This document shows, piece after piece, positions 1 through 9,432 of a DNA stretch of 64,000 nucleotides (position 1 is its first letter; each line of letters begins with the position of its first letter). Both the position numbers and the translations under genes were made by a program. Origin of the DNA: Minicystis rosea (GTDB lineage: Bacteria > Myxococcota_A > Polyangia > Polyangiales > Polyangiaceae); NCBI GenBank assembly GCA_001931535.1, contig CP016211.1:7177703-7241702 (forward strand), in the 5' to 3' direction. The notes under the pieces were generated by a model. The model was not told the origin of the DNA. It saw only the letters and a program-made list of their open reading frames with translations, and did no database searches.

Positions 1-2
1 CC

Positions 3-977
3 GCGGCGACGGTGATGTTGGCGGCAGCGATGCCTGCGTGCATGGGGCCGCCGCCCGCGCCGGCCGAGGGCCCGCCGCAGCCCGCGGAGGCTCCGCAGCA
101 ACAGGAGCAGCCGCAGCAGGCGCAGCCGCAGGACGACGGGCAGCAGGCCGGCGACGACGACGCGAACATCGAAGACTTTTACGAGCCGCTCGCCAACTAC
201 GGCACCTGGGTCGACACACCGGAGTACGGCCGCGTGTGGCAGCCGGCCGACGACGTGGCCGGTGACAGCTTCGTCCCCTACGCGTCCGATGGATCCTGGG
301 CGGCGAACGACGACGGCGATTGGGTCTTCCAGAGCAAGTACGACAACGAGTTCGGCTGGGCGACGTACCATTACGGCCGCTGGGCCGAGCACGACGACTA
401 CGGCTGGGTGTGGGTCCCCGGCACCGTGTGGGCCCCGTCGTGGGTCGAGTGGCGTTACGGCGGCGGCTACGTCGGCTGGGTGCCGATGGGCCCGCCGGGC
501 GTGACCTTCGTCGAGGATCGTTGGTTCTTCGTGGAGGAGCGCTCCTTCGGCTCGCCGCTCATCTACGGCTACCGCATCCCGCCCGATCGGGTGCACGTGG
601 CCTATATGGCGGCCGCTCCGATCGTCGAGGTCCGCGGCCGCGCGCGCTGGACGGCGGGCCCGCCCGTGGCGCGCCTCCGGGCCCAGGGCGTGGCCGTGCG
701 CACGGTGCACGCGCGCGTCCCGGCGCGCGGCTACGTGCGGACGACGGCGCGCACGGCGAAGGCCGCCGGCGCCTCGCGTCCGCGTCCCGCCGCGCCGAAG
801 GTGAAGCACAACAAGCCGCCCAAGCACCACGACGCGCCGGCCGCGCATCACGACGCGCCCAAGCACCACGACGCGCCCAAGCACCACGACGCGCCTCCGC
901 CGAAGAAGGCCGCGCCGCCGCCTCCGCCGAAGAAGGCGCCGCCTCCGCCCCCCAAGAAGGGCGGCAAGCGCCGCTGA
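3..977 (+). CDS. YXWGXW/DUF6600-like secreted lipoprotein, 5' end outside window
   Basis: The reading frame is open to the left edge, so the true start lies upstream of the window. The first visible residues end in LAAAMPAC, a plausible lipobox with the cysteine encoded at about 36-41. A Pro/Gln-rich linker follows, then a Trp/Tyr/Gly-rich domain (YGTWVDTPEYGRVWQP, WATYHYGRW, YGWVWVPG, YVGWVPMGPPG) characteristic of the YXWGXW/DUF6600 proteins common in myxobacteria. The C-terminus is low-complexity: KHHDAP units repeated about five times and then poly-Pro/Lys blocks. I infer an exported, probably outer-membrane-attached or matrix-binding protein. The His-rich repeats could bind metal, but nothing proves that. 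Function is unknown. Confidence 0.8.
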   Translation, partial: AATVMLAAAMPACMGPPPAPAEGPPQPAEAPQQQEQPQQAQPQDDGQQAGDDDANIEDFYEPLANYGTWVDTPEYGRVWQPADDVAGDSFVPYASDGSWAANDDGDWVFQSKYDNEFGWATYHYGRWAEHDDYGWVWVPGTVWAPSWVEWRYGGGYVGWVPMGPPGVTFVEDRWFFVEERSFGSPLIYGYRIPPDRVHVAYMAAAPIVEVRGRARWTAGPPVARLRAQGVAVRTVHARVPARGYVRTTARTAKAAGASRPRPAAPKVKHNKPPKHHDAPAAHHDAPKHHDAPKHHDAPPPKKAAPPPPPKKAPPPPPKKGGKRR

Positions 978-1283
978 TCGCGCTTCAAGCGCGGACCGCG
1001 TCGGCCCTTCGCCCGGGCTGATCCTTTCTCTCCCCTCCCCTCCAGCGTCCTCGTCATCCCCGACACCGTCGCGGCCATCGCCGCGATGGTGTCGTGCGCC
1101 TTCCATCCGACGCGCGAATGATCGCGTCGGAGACCGCAACACAAATTCGCAGAGGTCGATGTGCCGCAAAGAGCGCCTCGCTGCGAGCGGGTGCGCGAGT
1201 CGCGTCATCGAAGCTCCTAGCGCCCGCATGTGTGGCGCTGGTCTCGGATCCCGACGTCCTCGACGTCGAGGAGGGAGGACTCG
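978..1283. other. Intergenic stretch without a recognisable gene
   Basis: About 300 bases between the YXWGXW protein and the beta-barrel gene. No promoter or terminator is convincing. A purine-rich ribosome-binding site (AGGGAGGA, 1272-1279) lies at its end, just before the TTG proposed as start of the next gene. Confidence 0.4.
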
Positions 1284-2449
1284 TTGCGCCTTTGCTCCGC
1301 CGTCGCCTTGCTCGTCCTCACGGCCGCGACGCCCGCGCTCGCCCAGGATCCCCGCCGTCGGAGCCTCCCTCGCCCTCTGCTCCATCCGCCGCTGCCCCGA
1401 GCACACCCGCGCCCGGGGCTGCAACACCACCGCCGCCACCGACGCCGATCGCACCTGCGCCCGCGCCGTATGCGCCGCCGCAGAATGCACCCGCGCCCAC
1501 GCCGAATGCGCCCGCGCCGTTCGCTCCCGCGCCCTTCGCGCCCGCGCCGTTCGCGCCACTGCCGAATGCGCCCGCGCCCTTCGCGCCTGCGCCCTTCGCG
1601 CCTGCGCCGTTCGCTCCCGCGCCGTACGCGCTTGCGCCTCTGCCCTCTGCGCCCGCGCCGTTCGCACCGCCTCGTCCGCCGACGAGCTACCCGCCCGACA
1701 CGGACATCGTCTTCGCCACGCCCTTTCATGATGGCCGCGACGGCGCGATGCCGGCGGCGCCCAAGCGCGAGCGCGACTTCCACTTCGATCTCGGCTTCGG
1801 CACCGAGCTCCCCATCTCCGTCGGCGGCGTCGCCACCGCCGAGGTCCACGGGCGCGCGCTCTTTCAGCTCGGTCTCGGCTTCATGCCGCACGGGTATGCG
1901 CATGCCATCGACGGCATCCTCACCTCCGTCGGCGCGTACGACCAAGCCACCAGCAGCCGCATCCGGAGCGCGCTCGGCAGGTCGTTCGTCCTGCGCTCGT
2001 CGATCGGATGGCGCCCGTTCGAGCGGCATGGCTTCGAGATCTTCGGCGGCTACACGATGATCTCGCTCGGGGGTCGCGCGAGCGCAGCCGACATGATGAA
2101 CGCGGTGCTCGCCGCCGACGGATCCACACAGCGTTTGGCGATGGCGCGCCTCGTGAACGTGCCGAACGTCACGAACATGGAAGTCCCGCTCAGCGCGACG
2201 TTGCACAACGCCCACGTCTCGCTCGGCTGGCGCTGGCTCCTTGCCGACGATCACCTCGTCATCCGCGCGTCGCTCTCGTACATCCAGTGCTTCGCCGCCA
2301 AGCTCGGCGTCAGCCTCGCCGACATGGGCCTCGCCGCCGCGGTCATGGAAGGCACCGTGAACCAAGGGATCAACAGCTACCTGAAGCCGTACATCAGCAC
2401 GTACGCCAAGGCGCCGACGCTCGGCCTCTCGGCGGCGTATCGCTTCTGA
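1284..2449 (+). CDS. Outer-membrane beta-barrel-like protein, apparent -1 frameshift after signal peptide
   Basis: A classic signal peptide (LRLCSAVALLVLTAATPALA, then QDP) is read from TTG at 1284, with AGGGAGGA 5 bases upstream. Its frame differs by one from the rest of the protein. Adding one C to the C4 run at 1350-1353 joins ALAQDP directly to PPSEPPSPSAP and the remaining frame. The joined protein is a Pro/Ala/Phe-repeat linker (APAPF units, about 1440-1680) followed by a roughly 240-residue domain of alternating hydrophobic strands ending in AAYRF, the terminal aromatic typical of outer-membrane barrels. The downstream frame can also be opened from an ATG at 1094, but that N-terminus has no export signal, which makes it unlikely. 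Specific function is unknown. Confidence 0.7.
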
Positions 2450-2484
2450 TCGTGCCGCGAGGCCGGCGGGACCGGCGTTCTCGG

Positions 2485-2514
2485 CTGCTGTCACATTTTG
2501 TCAGGAGACAGCAG
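2485..2514. terminator. Hairpin between convergent genes
   Basis: An 8-bp perfect stem (CTGCTGTC / GACAGCAG) with a 14-base loop sits between the ends of the barrel gene and the convergent MFS gene. There is no clear T tract, so termination is inferred from position only. Confidence 0.4.
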
Positions 2515-2535
2515 GACCGAGGAGAGGACGCTCGA

Positions 2536-3771
2536 TCACGCAGCCTTCTGCTTCTGCTCGAACATGCGGCGGTACACGAGCATCGCGGCCGTGCACAGGA
2601 GGCCGAGGGCCGCGTAGGTCGCCCAAATCTTGAGCGGCGCGCGGGGGCCCTCCTTGGGGAGGTGCTTCGCGATCAACGGGCCCGAGACCTGACCACCGAG
2701 CCAACCGCCGAGCGCCGCGGGCACGAAGGCGAGGCCCATGTACATGCCCTCCTTCCCCTTGGGCGCGAAGCTCGCGACGTAGTCGTAGAAGCGCGGCGAG
2801 AACGTCATCTCCGCCAGCGCGAAGATCGCGCCCGAGAGGCACGCGCCGACGATGCCCGGGACGACGCCCATCACCAGCATCGAGCTCGAAGCGATGAGGA
2901 TGCCGAGCAGCATCGAGCCGAGCGGGGAGACGTTCTTCATCCTCCGCGTCACCTGCCCCTGGAAGAGGGCGATGAGCGCGGGGTTGATGATGGTGATGAA
3001 CTCGAGCGGCACCTTCACGCCGATGTGCCGCGTCGCGTACTGCGGGAACGTCATGTAGAACTGGTCGCTCATGAAATAGAAGCCCGAGAAGATCACGAGG
3101 AACAGCGTGAACCGGGCATCCTTGAGCGCCGTGCCGTAGCCGCGGATGGTCTCGCCGAGGCCGGGCTTCTTCACGTCGCGGCCGCGCTCCGGCTCCTGGT
3201 AGCCGAAGATGGCGAGGAAGAGCGCGACGAAGCTGACGACGACCGCGTCGAGCGTGACGAAGCGCAGGCCGAAGAGGGTGCGTACGAAGAACGTGGCCGT
3301 CTTGCCGACGACGCTGCCGGCGTTGATCATCCGGTAGAAGACGGCGAACCCCTCCGTCTGCCGGCCTTCGGGCGCGGTGCGGATGACGGTGCCCGTGATC
3401 ACCGGCTTCATGAAGCCGCCGGCGATGGCCATGCCGAGGAGGCCCACCGGCGCGAGCGCGCGCGAGGGGAAGAAGAACAAGCTCGTGTACGCCAGCGCGT
3501 AGAGGGTGAACGCGATGACGAGCGATCGCTTGAAGGTGATGCGATCCGCGATCGTCCCGCACACGACCGGCGCGAGCGAGGCCACGAGCCGGTAGTTCCC
3601 GAGCCAGAAGCCCACCTCGAGATCGCCGAACCCGACGACCTGCGAAAGGTAGAGCGACATGACGACGAACGTTCCGTAGAACGCGAGCCGCTCGAACAGC
3701 TCGATCGCGTTGGCGTAGTAGAACGTCGAGGGGAACTTCTCTTGAGGCGCGACGGCCGCAGCCAACGACAT
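2536..3771 (-). CDS. MFS transporter, POT/oligopeptide-like
   Basis: A 411-residue polytopic membrane protein starting MSLAAAVAPQEKFPSTFYY. It has about 12 hydrophobic segments, with an early FYYANAIELFERLAFYGTF stretch that resembles the FY..ERF/ER motif of proton-dependent oligopeptide transporters. The cytoplasmic loop GTIADRITFKRSL is the typical MFS loop 2-3. Substrate cannot be read from sequence. The frame stays open for another 173 codons upstream of this ATG, but that extension is Arg-rich, non-hydrophobic and antisense-like, so the internal start is preferred. The gene is convergent with the upstream barrel gene and divergent from the DUF1360 gene, with about 300 bp of shared upstream DNA. 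Confidence 0.85.
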   Translation of the reverse strand: MSLAAAVAPQEKFPSTFYYANAIELFERLAFYGTFVVMSLYLSQVVGFGDLEVGFWLGNYRLVASLAPVVCGTIADRITFKRSLVIAFTLYALAYTSLFFFPSRALAPVGLLGMAIAGGFMKPVITGTVIRTAPEGRQTEGFAVFYRMINAGSVVGKTATFFVRTLFGLRFVTLDAVVVSFVALFLAIFGYQEPERGRDVKKPGLGETIRGYGTALKDARFTLFLVIFSGFYFMSDQFYMTFPQYATRHIGVKVPLEFITIINPALIALFQGQVTRRMKNVSPLGSMLLGILIASSSMLVMGVVPGIVGACLSGAIFALAEMTFSPRFYDYVASFAPKGKEGMYMGLAFVPAALGGWLGGQVSGPLIAKHLPKEGPRAPLKIWATYAALGLLCTAAMLVYRRMFEQKQKAA

Positions 3772-4068
3772 GGGCGCGAGTCTAGTTCGGTCGGCTGAAA
3801 GCTCGGCCAGAAATTCTGGCCGCAGCGCGCAGGGCCGATGCTCCGTCGGCTCCCCCACGAATGCCCCGCGCCGGCGATCGCGCGACGATGCCTCGCGCTC
3901 CGCGGTGCTTCGAAGCGCTGGATCGGAAGCTTCGTCGTCGATCTCCGGGCTTGCAGCGGCAGCGTCGCGGTCGCGTCGCCCGCGCGTGGGACGGGCAGCG
4001 CGGCGACACCGAGCGGCTCGTGTGCATCGCGGTGGGAGGGCGCGCGACGTGCATCGTTTCAACCGACG

Positions 4069-4458
4069 ATGAGCCCGACCGCCTTCGAGCTGTTCGCGGT
4101 GTCCGCCGTGACCATGGGGATCTCCCACACGATCGCCAAAGAGCGAATCTTCGCCCCGCTGCGCGCCAAGCTGAGCGGCGACAAGACGTGGCTGGGCTAC
4201 CTCGTCTCGTGCCCGTACTGCTCTTCGCACTACGTGGCCTTCGTGCTCGTCCCGCTCACAGGCGCGTACGCCATCCGCACACGTCTGCACGGGGGGCTCG
4301 TCGCGACGATCCTCGACTGGTTTTTGTCCTCGATCTTCGTGACGGTCATCGCCGCGTTTCTGCGGATCGGCTTCTACTTCGTGGACGAGTCGCAGGGGCT
4401 CATCCGGCGGGAGCAGAAGCGGGTCGCGACGGAGACGGAGCGCCGGGAAGAGCGCTAG
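4069..4458 (+). CDS. DUF1360 family membrane protein
   Basis: A 129-residue protein starting MSPTAFELFAVSAVTMGISHTI. The order is an N-terminal hydrophobic segment, a basic loop with RAKLSGDKTWLGYLVSCPYCSSHY (a CPYC motif matching DUF1360), a central membrane segment (VAFVLVPLTGAYAI) and a third one near residues 80-100, ending in a charged Arg/Glu tail. The CPYC pair and WLGYL...CPYC spacing are the family hallmarks. Role is unknown. An upstream in-frame extension to 3838 exists but reads as non-coding sequence. The gene ends 9 bases from the end of the convergent kinase pseudogene. Confidence 0.75.
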   Translation: MSPTAFELFAVSAVTMGISHTIAKERIFAPLRAKLSGDKTWLGYLVSCPYCSSHYVAFVLVPLTGAYAIRTRLHGGLVATILDWFLSSIFVTVIAAFLRIGFYFVDESQGLIRREQKRVATETERREER

Positions 4459-4467
4459 CCATCACGC

Positions 4468-7049
4468 TCACACCGGCAAATCCACCGTGAACGAGGCGCC
4501 CGCGCCGGGCAGGCTGTCGACGCGGATCGTGCCGCCGTGCGCCTCCACGATCTGGCGCGTGATCCAGAGCCCGAGCCCGAAGCCGTAGTGCTTCACCGAC
4601 ACGGCGCGCTCGAACTGACCGAAGATCCGTGCTTGGTCTTCGGGCACGACGCCGATTCCATGATCGCCGACGCGGAGCCGCGCGTGGCCGGTGACGAGCT
4701 CGACGGCGATCTCGATGGGCTTGCCGGCGCCGAACTTCATCGCGTTGGAGACGAGGTTCGTCACGACTTGATCCAAGCGGACCCGATCCCAACGGCCGAT
4801 CACCGTGCCGGCGAGGTCCAGCCGGAGAGCGCACCCCGCCTGCGCGAGGCTCGGCGCGAAGCGCGCGGTGACCTCGCGCACCACCTCGGCGAGGTCCCCG
4901 AAATCCCGCTCGATCGTGAGCCGTCCGCCGGTGATTCGCGAGATGTCGAGGAGCACCTCCATGAGCTCCACGAGGCGCTGCGCTTGCCGGCCGGCCGTGG
5001 CGATGCGTGAGGAGATCTTTTGCACGGCTTCGGGGGACAAGTCCCGTCGCAGCGCACGCTCCACGAAGCGGAGCGAAAGCGTGAGCGGCGTGAGCGGTGT
5101 CCGCAGCTCGTGCGACGCGATGGTGAGGAGCTCGTCGCGCGCGCGCACCGCTTCCCGGGTCTCGCAGAGGAGGCGCGCATTCTCGAGCGCGATGGCGAGC
5201 TGCGCCGCGAGATGGCGCACGATCTCGACGCGATCGCGGGTGAAGGCGCAGTGCGTGAGATCGTTCTCCAGGTACACGAGGCCGACCGAGCGGCCGTGAC
5301 GGAGCACGGGCACGCAAAGCACGGCCCGAATCCCGCGCGCGCGCGCAAGGATCGTTCGCGAACCGCGGCTCCGCCCGCACGTCCGCGAGCATGAGAGGCT
5401 CTCCCGTACGCGCGACGACGTGAATCACCGATCGCGGCCAGGCGTCGGACACGGGCGTCTGCTCGAGCGACACGCCTCCTTCGACGACGGCGCCGGCATG
5501 CACCGCGAGCTCGCCCGCCTCCTCGAAGAGGAGAGCTCCGCGCGTGGCGCCGGCCGACTCGAGCAGGATGCGGAGCAGCTTCTCCAAGAGGCGCTCGCGC
5601 ACGAGCTCGCCGGAGATGGCCCGCGTGGCCTTCACCAAGCTCACCGCGTCGAATGCCGCCCCGGCTGCGAGGCCGACGAGCCCCGCGCGACGCGCGCCTG
5701 CGCATCGCTGAGCGCGAGATCCACCTCGGCGAGCAGCTCTCCATGCTCCCGGCGCATCGCGTCCACCTTGGCGGTCGCGCCCCAGCGCGCGTACGCCGAG
5801 ACCGCAGCATGGAGGTGAAGCCGCGCATAGCGACGGCTCGCGCGGGCGAGGTGGAAACGCCCGGCGAGATCCTCGGCGAGGGCCTCCGCGTGCGTGAGCC
5901 CCTCGGCGCGCGCGCCTTCGGACGCGCGTTCGTAGAGCTCCTGCGCGGACCATGGATCGCCCTCGATGCGCGCGATCTCCGCGGCCACGAGGTCGCGCTT
6001 GTGTGCGAAGCTCGCGGGGCAGTGCTCGGCCCACGTGGCGAGCTTCGCCATCCACGCGCGTGCCTCGGCGAGCCGCGCCGCGCGCGCGTCACCGCGGGCA
6101 TCGTCGGCCGCCCACACGTACGCGAGCGCCGCGTAGAACGCAGCGCGGCGTCGCGTCCATAGAGCTTCTCCGGCATGCAGAGCTCGCGCGTCGCGTCGCG
6201 ATGGGAGAGCGGGAACGGCGCGATCGTGGACGTGCGCGTCCAGCGCTCGCGCGCCTCGCGCAGGTCGGAAACGAGCGCTTCGGCACCCTCGGGCGCCTTG
6301 GCGAGCAACCGGGCGACGAGCTCCGAGAGGAGCATCGGTACATGCGGATTGCGCTGGAGCGCGAGGACGGGGCGCTTCGCGAGGTGCGCAGGCACGAGCT
6401 CGAGCGGGTCGTCCGATTCGAAGGGCGGCGCCCCGGTGAGCATCTCGTAGAGCGTCGCGCCGAAGCCGTAGAAGTCGGTCCGGTAGTCGACGCCGCGCCC
6501 CATGCGCCCGGTCGCCTCCGGCGAAACGTAGGGGAGCGTGCTCACGAGCGCGGGGTGCCCCAGGGCGTTCGCCTCGAGCGCGGTGAGCGTCGTGGCGGTC
6601 TCGAAATCCACGAGCGTCGCGCGCGTCCCCGTCTCGTCGAGGACGATGTTGGAAGGGTTGATGTCGCGATGGATGCGGCGCGCCTCGTGCAGCCGGCCGA
6701 CCGCCTCCGCGATCTGCACGCCCCAATCGAGGATCTCGCTCAAACGCGGCGGATCCGCGGCGAGGCGCTCGGCCAAGGTGTACGGCCCGGCGTCGTCGAG
6801 GACGAGCGCGAAGCCCGCGCCCACCCGCTCGAGCGCGTGGACGCGCACGATGGCCGGGAGCGCGAGGCCCTCCAAGATCTCCCATTCGTGCCGCAGCTCG
6901 GCGACGCCGCTCCCCGTCCCGAAGAGCGCGGCCGCGTGCGTCTTGATCACCACCGCACGACCATCCGAGAGCCGCCGCGCGCGAGGGACGCTGTGGCGGC
7001 GATGCGGATGGATGAGCTCCATCGCGGAGTAGCCTGGTAAGGCGAGCAT
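4468..7049 (-). pseudogene. Ser/Thr kinase-histidine kinase hybrid, ATPase domain deleted and frame broken
   Basis: This is a remnant of the large trifunctional family (Ser/Thr kinase, AAA ATPase, TPR, GAF, histidine kinase). The N-terminus (from 7049, MLALPGYSAMELIH) encodes a kinase with VVIK lysine, HRDINPSN catalytic loop and DFE in place of DFG. At about 6155, immediately after KLYGRDAAL, the motif that opens the ATPase domain, the sequence jumps to the post-ATPase helical region (AFYAALAYVW ... HKRDLVAAEIARI ... YARWGATAKV). Roughly the whole ATPase module is therefore missing, with a frame change at the junction. Further frame changes occur at the C4 run 5659-5662 and in the CG repeat at 5334-5346. 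The GAF domain (GALLFEEAGELAVHA ... VLCVPVLRHGRSVGLVYLEN) and histidine kinase (ASHELRTPLTPL, LVSNAMKFGAG, FGLGLWITRQIVEAHGG) follow. Even if the later shifts are assembly errors, the ATPase loss remains. Confidence 0.8.
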
Positions 7050-7386
7050 GCCCCCCGAAAGCGCATCACCGGGCGAGGCGAGCTCTCATGTACCGATGGT
7101 CGCGCGCGTGGAACGTAACACGCCCGCGACACCGAGCCCGTGCGCCGAAAAGGCCAACAAGCGGCCTCGAACGAGCATGTCGCACCGACGTTGCGAGCCG
7201 TCGCTCAGCAACGTTCGCTCACGAGCTCTGCTTCGGCTCGACGAGCTCCATCCATCTTGGAATCGGAATCGACATCACGCTCGACCGAGCCCATCACCGC
7301 AGATGATCGCCGGATCGAGAGGACGGGCCACCGCACGCGAGCAGCGCGAAGCCACCTCGACGTGGCCCCGCGCGCGTCATCGCTCG
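7050..7386. other. Intergenic stretch, nothing recognised
   Basis: A 337-base region between two genes on the minus strand. I see no convincing gene, repeat or hairpin. It must carry the promoter of the hybrid kinase, but no consensus boxes stand out. Confidence 0.4.
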
Positions 7387-9054
7387 TCAGGGCTTGGCGT
7401 CCACCAGGACGATCGTCGGCGTCTCGGTGACCTTCACCGAGACGCTGCCCGCGCTCACGGATCCCGGCGCCTCCGTGCCCGTCGCCGAGCCGTCCACGAG
7501 CGTGACGATCGAAGCGGTCTTGACCGCGTCCGCCACGTGCAGCGCATAACCATCGACGACCGAGGCATCGCTCGTCGGGGCCCACACCACATAAGCCCCC
7601 TTCCCCGAGCTCGGATCGAAGAAGCGAGCGATGGATACCTTCTCGTTCCCCGAATCCGACGTACCCAGATAATGCATCGAGCCGAGGCGCGAACGGAACG
7701 CGGTGAGGAAATACCAAGACGTCTTGGGCTGCTCGTCGCCCTTCCCGGTCAGGACACCCGACGTCGAGAACTGGATGTTGTTGCTCGGGCACTTGGTGTC
7801 GTCCCCCGTGCAGCTCTCCCGCGAGACGAAGAGGAAGGCACGATCGATCCCCGACGCCATGAGCGCAAGATAGCTCCGCACGAGCCATTGCCCCTGCACC
7901 ACGGCCGCCGAATTCCCCCCGATGGCCGGCGCACGCAGGTTCGACTTCGGGTGCGTATCGTAGCCGAACTCGGTGAGCCAAACCTCCTTCCCCGGGAGCT
8001 TCGAATCGCGGTACGCCGCGATCTTCGAGACGACCTCCGCGAGATGGCACTCCTCCGGAGAAATGCCGGGCTTCGGGTTGGGGACGCCGAACCCGTCCGG
8101 CCCGAAGCAATAATAATGGACGTTGATGACGTCGGCCGGGAAGCTGCCGTCGCTGCGATTGGCCGTCGCCCAGGTGCGGACGCCCTCGAGGTACGTGGTG
8201 ATGTTGGTGGCCCAGTCCGTCGAGTCGCCGCCGCCGGCGAGACCGGCGAGCACCATCTTGGCGCCGGGATCCGCGTTCTTGAGGCCGACCGTGGTGCCGA
8301 GCTTGCCTTGGTGACCGTCGTAGTCCGCGCTCGACATCGCAGCGAGCGCCGCGGGCGAGAACAGGGTCGATCCATCGGGCTTGACCCAGTCGGCGTCGGG
8401 CTCGTTGCCGTTTTCGAAGTACGCGAGATACCCGAGCCCCGAGGCCACCTTTTGATCATTCTTGAGCTTCAGCTTGCTCGTGTCGACGCTGGTCTTGCCG
8501 TAGCGAGCGGCGAACTGAAACATGAAGTCTGCATGGGCGGCATACGACGCGGGGTCGGTGTCGGAAGCGCCCTTGTTCACCGGCGGCATCGCGTAGTTGT
8601 CGATGTACCTGGCTCCGCCCTGGAGGCAGGGGAACGCGAGCACCCCCGCGTCCTTGAACGATTTGTAGAACGCATCGAAATCCCAGAACCCGCCCCAGAG
8701 CGAGAACTCGAGTTGGTTGTTGGGATATCCGGCGTAGCCATCGGCGCCGTTGCCGTCGCATACCGACCAATTCAGGTAGTGTCGCAGGTTGCCGATGGCC
8801 GCGAGCTTGTCGACGGGATCGTCGATGAAGCCATTGAGGCCGAAGAGCTCGTCGACGGTGGGCCCGGAGAGCGCCGGCCCGGCGCCTCCACCACCGGTGC
8901 CCATCGATCCTCCGGTCGAGCCGCTCGAGGTCGCGCTCGACGAGGCGTGTGCTTCGCCGCCGGAGCCCGCGCTCGTGGTGCTCGAAGCGGTGGAGCCACC
9001 ACAAGACGCGATGGCTAAGGCGAGAGCCCCGAGGGCGGAGAGTTGACGCTTCAT
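7387..9054 (-). CDS. Glycoside-hydrolase-like lipoprotein (clan GH-A fold)
   Basis: 555 residues. Signal peptide with lipobox LAIASC, lipidated Cys18, then a Ser/Gly/Thr linker to about residue 60. The catalytic domain looks like a (beta/alpha)8 barrel of clan GH-A. FENGNEPD places a likely acid/base Glu at 218 (the N-E-P motif), and WLTEFGYDTHP places a likely nucleophile Glu at 362. A beta-sandwich-like C-terminal region (from about 470) ends the protein. I infer an outer-surface enzyme acting on a polysaccharide or glycoside; the exact GH family and substrate cannot be assigned by eye. Monocistronic by spacing, as both neighbouring gaps exceed 300 bp. Confidence 0.7.
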   Translation of the reverse strand: MKRQLSALGALALAIASCGGSTASSTTSAGSGGEAHASSSATSSGSTGGSMGTGGGGAGPALSGPTVDELFGLNGFIDDPVDKLAAIGNLRHYLNWSVCDGNGADGYAGYPNNQLEFSLWGGFWDFDAFYKSFKDAGVLAFPCLQGGARYIDNYAMPPVNKGASDTDPASYAAHADFMFQFAARYGKTSVDTSKLKLKNDQKVASGLGYLAYFENGNEPDADWVKPDGSTLFSPAALAAMSSADYDGHQGKLGTTVGLKNADPGAKMVLAGLAGGGDSTDWATNITTYLEGVRTWATANRSDGSFPADVINVHYYCFGPDGFGVPNPKPGISPEECHLAEVVSKIAAYRDSKLPGKEVWLTEFGYDTHPKSNLRAPAIGGNSAAVVQGQWLVRSYLALMASGIDRAFLFVSRESCTGDDTKCPSNNIQFSTSGVLTGKGDEQPKTSWYFLTAFRSRLGSMHYLGTSDSGNEKVSIARFFDPSSGKGAYVVWAPTSDASVVDGYALHVADAVKTASIVTLVDGSATGTEAPGSVSAGSVSVKVTETPTIVLVDAKP

Positions 9055-9432
9055 GAGGCGAAACTATCACGCTCCCTCACTGGAAAGCGCTCACTCCATA
9101 GGGCCGCACCGGAGATTCGCATCTCGTGGGCGCCAAAGAGCATCGAAGCACTGGATTGTTATGATGCCTCTGCTCGGCAAAGCATCCCTTCATGGGATCG
9201 CGTCGAAGCCCGTGGGGCACGATCGCGCGCTCCATCGCCCCCGGCCACGTCATCGACGAGCCCATCTCGCGATTGGCATTCTCGAAGGATTCGATATCTC
9301 CGGCACCCGTGCTCGGAGGTGCGGCGCCGCCGCGAGCCCAGCGCAACACGGCTGGGCTTCACCGATCGATGTAGGAGAGAGGAGCGCGCGACGCGAAGGC
9401 GCGCGCGTGACGAGAAACGCAGCGCTCGGGGC
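9055..9432. other. Intergenic stretch, nothing recognised
   Basis: A 378-base gap between the glycoside-hydrolase-like gene and uppS. No protein-like reading frame, repeat or strong hairpin was seen. Confidence 0.4.

Noticed and set aside
1217..2494. Minus-strand 425-codon frame opposite the beta-barrel gene
   Set aside because: Arg/Glu-rich translation of the antisense of the Ala/Pro repeats; no conserved features.
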